The translations under genes and the position numbers were made by a program. This document shows positions 12,295 to 15,051 of a DNA stretch of 15,051 nt, one piece after another (the stretch's first letter is position 1; every line of letters begins with the position of its first letter). The notes beneath the pieces were generated by a model that was not told the DNA's origin, searched no databases, and saw only the letters and a list, made by a program, of their open reading frames with translations. The DNA is from Candidatus Nanoanaerosalina archaeon (GTDB taxonomy: Archaea; Nanohalarchaeota; Nanosalinia; Nanosalinales; Nanoanaerosalinaceae), in the NCBI GenBank assembly GCA_022729285.1, contig JALDAI010000015.1, forward strand, positions 1 through 15,051. Reading direction: 5' to 3'.

Positions 12295-12660
12295 ATGCCT
12301 AAGTACGTTATCCAGAAACATGACGCATCAAACCTACACTACGACCTAAGACTGGAGTTCGACGGCGTTCTGAAAAGCTGGGCAGTACCTAAGAAACCTC
12401 CGAAAAAGCCTGGTGTAAAAAGACTTGCCATAAAAGTTGAAGACCACTCAATTGAGTACGGAGAGTTCGAAGGAGAAATAAAAGAAGGCTACGGAAAAGG
12501 TACTGTCGAGATATGGGATAAAGGAGAGTTCGAACTAATCGATAGAAAGGAAGAAAAAATAGTTGTCGAGATAAAAGGTGAGAAACTGCAAGGAAAGTAC
12601 ACCGTCTTAAAAACAGATTATGAAGGCGGAGACAAATGGCTGTTCTTCAAAAATAAATGA
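12295..12660 (+). CDS. Stand-alone DNA 3'-phosphoesterase (LigD PE domain)
   Basis: A 121-residue protein equal to the phosphoesterase domain of bacterial DNA ligase D. The pattern QKHDASNLHYDLRLE supplies His 9, His 15, Asp 17 and Arg 19, and VEDHSIEYGEFEG supplies His 51 and Tyr 55. These spacings match the active-site set known in the Pseudomonas enzyme (His-His-Asp-Arg ... His-x3-Tyr). The family trims 3'-terminal ribonucleotides and 3'-phosphates, giving clean 3'-OH ends for polymerase or ligase. Free-standing versions occur in archaea. The ATG follows the glycosylase stop immediately, with the SD AAGGTGG (12284-12290) four bases upstream. It ends two bases from the convergent NurA gene. 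Confidence 0.92.
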   Translation: MPKYVIQKHDASNLHYDLRLEFDGVLKSWAVPKKPPKKPGVKRLAIKVEDHSIEYGEFEGEIKEGYGKGTVEIWDKGEFELIDRKEEKIVVEIKGEKLQGKYTVLKTDYEGGDKWLFFKNK

Positions 12661-12662
12661 AG

Positions 12663-13739
12663 CTAAAAAGGACGGTTGTTTCTCCTAAGACCTTTCAAAC
12701 CAGGTAAAGGGCCTATAACAGAAGAAATCTTGGATTCAAGCATTTCTATATCTTTTGAAGAAAGCTTTGCACGACTGTCCGCATCGACCAGTACAGAAGG
12801 AATACCGTAAGTTGAAGAGTAACAACAGAGAGGAATAAGTATTTCAGAAACTTTGTCAGCAGTTTCAGAAACACCTAGTATGTTAAAAAAATCTATCCTT
12901 ACAGGTGTGGCTTCCTCAGCAGTTTTTAAGTAAAAGCTGTAAACCTCCTTACCCTTCTCCCCTATATCGTTCAAAACCATGTGTTTCTCATAATCCTTTG
13001 CAAAACTCATAACAGAGGTTCTAAAACCTTTTTCCATCAAGTACTCCAACAAATTAGTGTCCCTAGTATTTTTTAGAACATTACCAAAAGTTGAGCCATC
13101 AACAGCCTGACCCCCTATAGCCTCAGAAAGTCTTTTACTCCTTGAATCTTCTATAACACCTGCTAAAAGAACTTCTTTCTCCTCAGACTTTTTAAGAAGT
13201 TCTCTAAACTTTTCAACCATAGAGTCGTAAAGTTTTCTAGCCTCCGTTCCTTTTTCAGGTCTTTCAGCGTACTGAGGAATAATCGAACCATCCATCAAAA
13301 CAATGTCAGGATTTTCCTCCAAAGCTCGTATAGCTCTACCAACCTCTTTTTTAAGCCTTATATAAGAGCTGGATAAGTTGAAACTTCTTATATCAAGAGG
13401 AGACTCTATAAAGTCTACTTCAGGACTTCCCACGATTTTTGGTAAAGTGTAGCTGTCCGACAATGATCCGCCACTGTACTCGAAAAAAGAAGCCACAGCC
13501 CTTGAAACAACGATATCAACCCCTGCATACTCTTTTTTAACAAGACCTCCGTCAACACCGGCAACAGATAAACCATCTAGGTCAACAGCTTTTTCAGCTA
13601 CTTTTGTAACAAGTCGGTCTTCAAGAAAAACTTCTGAGTTAACAAACCGGTTCTCACTCTCCTTAATCCTTTCAGCAGCGCTTTTACGAGCTTTCTCCAA
13701 CTCGTGAATTCTCTCCACCACTTCACCTATTCTAGCCAT
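12663..13739 (-). CDS. nurA: NurA-domain 5'-3' nuclease
   Basis: A 358-residue protein. An N-terminal helix (1-50) rich in Lys/Glu precedes the RNase H-like NurA domain, with metal-binding Asp 63 in AGVDGGLV, Asp 150 in VLMDGSIIP, and AGVIEDSRSKRL later. The C-terminus IEMLESKISSVIGPLPGLKGL is also typical. NurA works with the HerA translocase and Mre11-Rad50 to resect DNA ends during homologous recombination. HerA, Rad50 and Mre11 are not in this window, and the gene stands alone. The promoter is unclear: a weak T-rich box at 13762-13773 lies about 28 bases before the ATG and there is no SD, so a leaderless transcript is possible. It converges with the phosphoesterase gene. Confidence 0.88.
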   Translation of the reverse strand: MARIGEVVERIHELEKARKSAAERIKESENRFVNSEVFLEDRLVTKVAEKAVDLDGLSVAGVDGGLVKKEYAGVDIVVSRAVASFFEYSGGSLSDSYTLPKIVGSPEVDFIESPLDIRSFNLSSSYIRLKKEVGRAIRALEENPDIVLMDGSIIPQYAERPEKGTEARKLYDSMVEKFRELLKKSEEKEVLLAGVIEDSRSKRLSEAIGGQAVDGSTFGNVLKNTRDTNLLEYLMEKGFRTSVMSFAKDYEKHMVLNDIGEKGKEVYSFYLKTAEEATPVRIDFFNILGVSETADKVSEILIPLCCYSSTYGIPSVLVDADSRAKLSSKDIEMLESKISSVIGPLPGLKGLRRNNRPF

Positions 13740-13788
13740 ACTTAGAAATTACAACTTAAACCTAAAAAAAGGTTACTTAGATCTTTTA

Positions 13789-13812
13789 GGAGAAAAAAAT
13801 AAATGAAGAAGA
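13789..13812 (-). terminator. T-rich terminator after the lipoprotein gene
   Basis: About 15 bases after the lipoprotein stop, the minus strand carries T-runs broken by A and C (ending TTTTTTTCTCC), consistent with an archaeal terminator. Confidence 0.35.
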
Positions 13813-13826
13813 AATGGCGAAAAAGT

Positions 13827-14036
13827 TTACGGAATAGGATTCGTATCGTCTTCCGGAAGTCCATCGTCCTCAGGAAATCCGTCGTCAACTCCGTCTTCTT
13901 CAGGTAGTCCTCCATCACCGAAATCGTCTTCAGGCAGTTCGCCTTCCTCAGGCAGTGCATCGCCTTCAGGACCTAAACATCCTGTAAGGACAAGCGCAGC
14001 CACTAGAAGGCCTGCCAGTAGAATTTTTTTGTTCAT
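13827..14036 (-). CDS. Small acidic-repeat lipoprotein
   Basis: A 69-residue protein. The first 19 residues are a lipoprotein signal (MNKKILLAGLLVAALVLTG) followed by Cys 20, a proper lipobox (Leu-Thr-Gly-Cys), so the mature protein would be about 50 residues tethered outside the membrane. The mature part has a low-complexity composition of Gly, Leu/Phe, Pro, Glu and Asp, with several imperfect copies of a Leu/Phe-Pro-Glu-Glu/Asp-Asp unit, and no basic residue at all. Function is unknown; calcium or other cation binding, or a surface-charge role in brine, are guesses. It stands alone with its own TATA box and no SD. The composition could also suggest a rapidly varying surface protein. Confidence 0.8.
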   Translation of the reverse strand: MNKKILLAGLLVAALVLTGCLGPEGDALPEEGELPEDDFGDGGLPEEDGVDDGFPEDDGLPEDDTNPIP

Positions 14037-14059
14037 GGGTTAACACACGATTTGAAGCC

Positions 14060-14074
14060 TTTGTTTAAAAAAGT
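14060..14074 (-). promoter_or_regulatory. TATA box of the lipoprotein gene
   Basis: CTTTTTTAAACAAAG on the minus strand, centred about 31 bases before the ATG at 14036. The predicted leader is at most about five bases, and no SD is visible. Confidence 0.5.
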
Positions 14075-14093
14075 AAGGATTATAGGCCATACC

Positions 14094-14810
14094 TTAATCT
14101 TGCTTACCTGGTAACTCCCATTGCTCAAAAAGTACTTTATCATCAACTATACCTAGTTTAGATAGCATTTCTCTCATAGATTCGACCATACCCGGAGGAC
14201 CACAGATATAATAAACTTTGTTTTCTAAGCTGCTCAAATGGTTTTCAACCATCTCAGAATTTATCAAGCCTGTTTCACCATGCCAGCGTTCATCTTTTGA
14301 GTGGGTCAGCGTATTTACAACTTTTATATTATCAAAATCGTTGTCAAGATGGTTTAACTCTGTTCTATAAATTATATCCCTGTACTCCCTGTTAGAGAAG
14401 AACAGTGTGAAACTATTATCCATCTTATTGTTAACACCGTACCTTATTGCAGATATAAAAGGAGTTATCCCCGAACCACCGGCGATAAATACTACATCAT
14501 CTTTAACTGTTTCATCAAAAACTAGACTGCTTCCTTTAGGCTCACTGATCTTTAAGACCTCTCCTTCTCTTAAGCTGTGTAGCGCGGAGGTGAACTCACC
14601 TACTTTTTTCACAGTTAGTTCAGTATACCCTCTTCCAGGCGCCGATGAAAAAGTGAAAGGTTTTTTCGCGTTTTCAAACTCCTCATCATTTTTTATTGAG
14701 ACTAAGCAGTACTGCCCCGGTAAGAAATCTACATCTATATCTAACCGAAAAGTCTTTACATCGTGCGTCTCCTTCTTTATATCAGTTATTTCGGCATCAA
14801 AAAATTTCAT
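14094..14810 (-). CDS. FAD/NAD(P)H-binding oxidoreductase (ferredoxin-NADP reductase type)
   Basis: A 238-residue flavin reductase. The N-terminal beta-barrel (about 1-100) has LPGQYCLVSI (30-39) and the FAD motif KPFTFSSAP (50-58), where the usual Arg is Lys. The nucleotide-binding half has GGSGITPFISAIRY (111-124) and the C-terminal CGPPGMVESM (203-212). The protein would pass electrons between NAD(P)H and a one-electron carrier. It begins three bases after the stop of the rubredoxin-like gene, with a GGTGTG SD at its end, so the two are one operon and the small protein is the likely partner. It has no 2Fe-2S domain or heme domain of its own. Direction of electron flow and final acceptor are unknown. 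Confidence 0.88.
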   Translation of the reverse strand: MKFFDAEITDIKKETHDVKTFRLDIDVDFLPGQYCLVSIKNDEEFENAKKPFTFSSAPGRGYTELTVKKVGEFTSALHSLREGEVLKISEPKGSSLVFDETVKDDVVFIAGGSGITPFISAIRYGVNNKMDNSFTLFFSNREYRDIIYRTELNHLDNDFDNIKVVNTLTHSKDERWHGETGLINSEMVENHLSSLENKVYYICGPPGMVESMREMLSKLGIVDDKVLFEQWELPGKQD

Positions 14811-14813
14811 AAC

Positions 14814-14957
14814 TTACACACCGATAGCTTCAAGAGCCTCATCTCTTTCAGCTCGTTCATAAGCGTTCTCAACACCGCAGGTCGGGCATTCCTCTGGACC
14901 TGCTTCACCGAAGTGGACATCGCCACATACGTTACAGATGAAAAATTTCTTAGCCAT
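14814..14957 (-). CDS. Rubredoxin-like iron or zinc protein
   Basis: A very short protein of 47 residues. It has two CxxC knuckles, ICNVCGDVHFG (7-17) and CPTCG (24-28), which is the pattern of the rubredoxin-like domain of rubrerythrins and desulforedoxin-like proteins, ending in an Ala/Glu-rich helix. Four Cys would hold one Fe (redox) or Zn (structural). Co-transcription with the flavin reductase three bases downstream favours a redox role, for example electron supply to a peroxide- or superoxide-reducing enzyme; that enzyme is not in the window. An SD GTGAT (14963-14967) lies five bases before the ATG. It is shorter than classical rubredoxin (about 53), with a 12-residue gap between knuckles. 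Confidence 0.88.
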   Translation of the reverse strand: MAKKFFICNVCGDVHFGEAGPEECPTCGVENAYERAERDEALEAIGV

Positions 14958-14967
14958 TTATAATCAC

Positions 14968-14981
14968 TTTATTATAAAAAG
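14968..14981 (+). promoter_or_regulatory. TATA-like box in the divergent promoter region
   Basis: TTTATTATAAAAAG would place a plus-strand transcription start near 15000 for the gene at 15034. A second box on the minus strand at 14993-15008 (CTTATACTTATTAG) is well placed for the rubredoxin gene, giving a leader of about 18 bases. Confidence 0.4.
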
Positions 14982-15033
14982 TTACCTTACCACACTAATA
15001 AGTATAAGATTTGTGATTTCAAGGTGATAAAAA

Positions 15034-15051
15034 ATGAAGAACGATCCTTTA
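15034..15051 (+). CDS. Start of a plus-strand gene, truncated by window end
   Basis: Only six codons (Met-Lys-Asn-Asp-Pro-Leu) are visible. The call rests on a near-perfect archaeal SD, AAGGTGAT at 15021-15028, five bases before the ATG, with a TATA-like box further upstream. It is divergent from the redox pair. Nothing can be said about the product. Confidence 0.6.

Noticed and set aside
13742..13960. Minus-strand frame overlapping the lipoprotein gene
   Set aside because: It has no SD, is basic and Phe-rich, overlaps the clear lipoprotein in another frame and crosses a likely terminator.

Overview
The window looks like archaeal chromosome. It encodes archaeal/eukaryotic-type proteins (ribosomal S19e, L39e and L31e, aIF6, PDCD5), a NurA nuclease, a stand-alone TRAM protein and a type-4 uracil-DNA glycosylase. 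Promoters have T/A-rich TATA boxes, and Shine-Dalgarno (SD) sites are of the GGTGA type. Base composition is AT-rich, genes are tightly packed, and many proteins are rich in Asp/Glu, including unusually acidic S19e and HIT proteins and acidic tails. This combination suggests a small-genome, salt-adapted DPANN archaeon, perhaps Nanohaloarchaeota. That placement is an inference; no rRNA gene is present to test it.

Left part (1-4175): the end of an unrecognised gene overlaps two ATP-grasp genes in tandem. The first (TTG start at 368) has lost all three expected metal ligands; the second is an intact RimK-like ligase. Facing them, and ending only 6 bases away, are a BioD/MobB/DUF1611-like P-loop protein and an aspartoacylase/succinylglutamate desuccinylase-type zinc hydrolase. 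Together they may form an amino-acid/peptide ligation and hydrolysis module.

Middle (4292-9363): a secreted four-cysteine protein; a zinc uptake operon (znuA-znuC-znuB, 4-base overlaps) with a His-rich ZnuA built on a 36-bp DNA repeat and a His-rich tail on the ATPase; a HIT protein that has lost its nucleophilic histidine; then a TRAM RNA-binding protein followed by an MscS-type channel.

Right-middle (9387-11562, minus strand): a classical archaeal translation operon, S19e - PDCD5 - L39e - L31e - aIF6. L39e is short (57 codons) and L31e has about 95 extra C-terminal residues. Diverging from it is a DNA repair pair: type-4 uracil-DNA glycosylase and a free-standing LigD-type 3'-phosphoesterase, which ends against NurA.

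Right end (13827-15051): a small acidic-repeat lipoprotein; a two-gene redox operon (47-residue rubredoxin-like protein plus an FAD/NAD(P)H reductase); and the first six codons of a plus-strand gene running off the window.

First genes of transcription units often have a TATA-like box about 27-30 bases before the start codon and no SD, suggesting leaderless mRNAs, whereas internal genes have SD sites. No tRNA, rRNA, insertion sequence or CRISPR array was seen, and no stretch over 300 bases lacks a gene.
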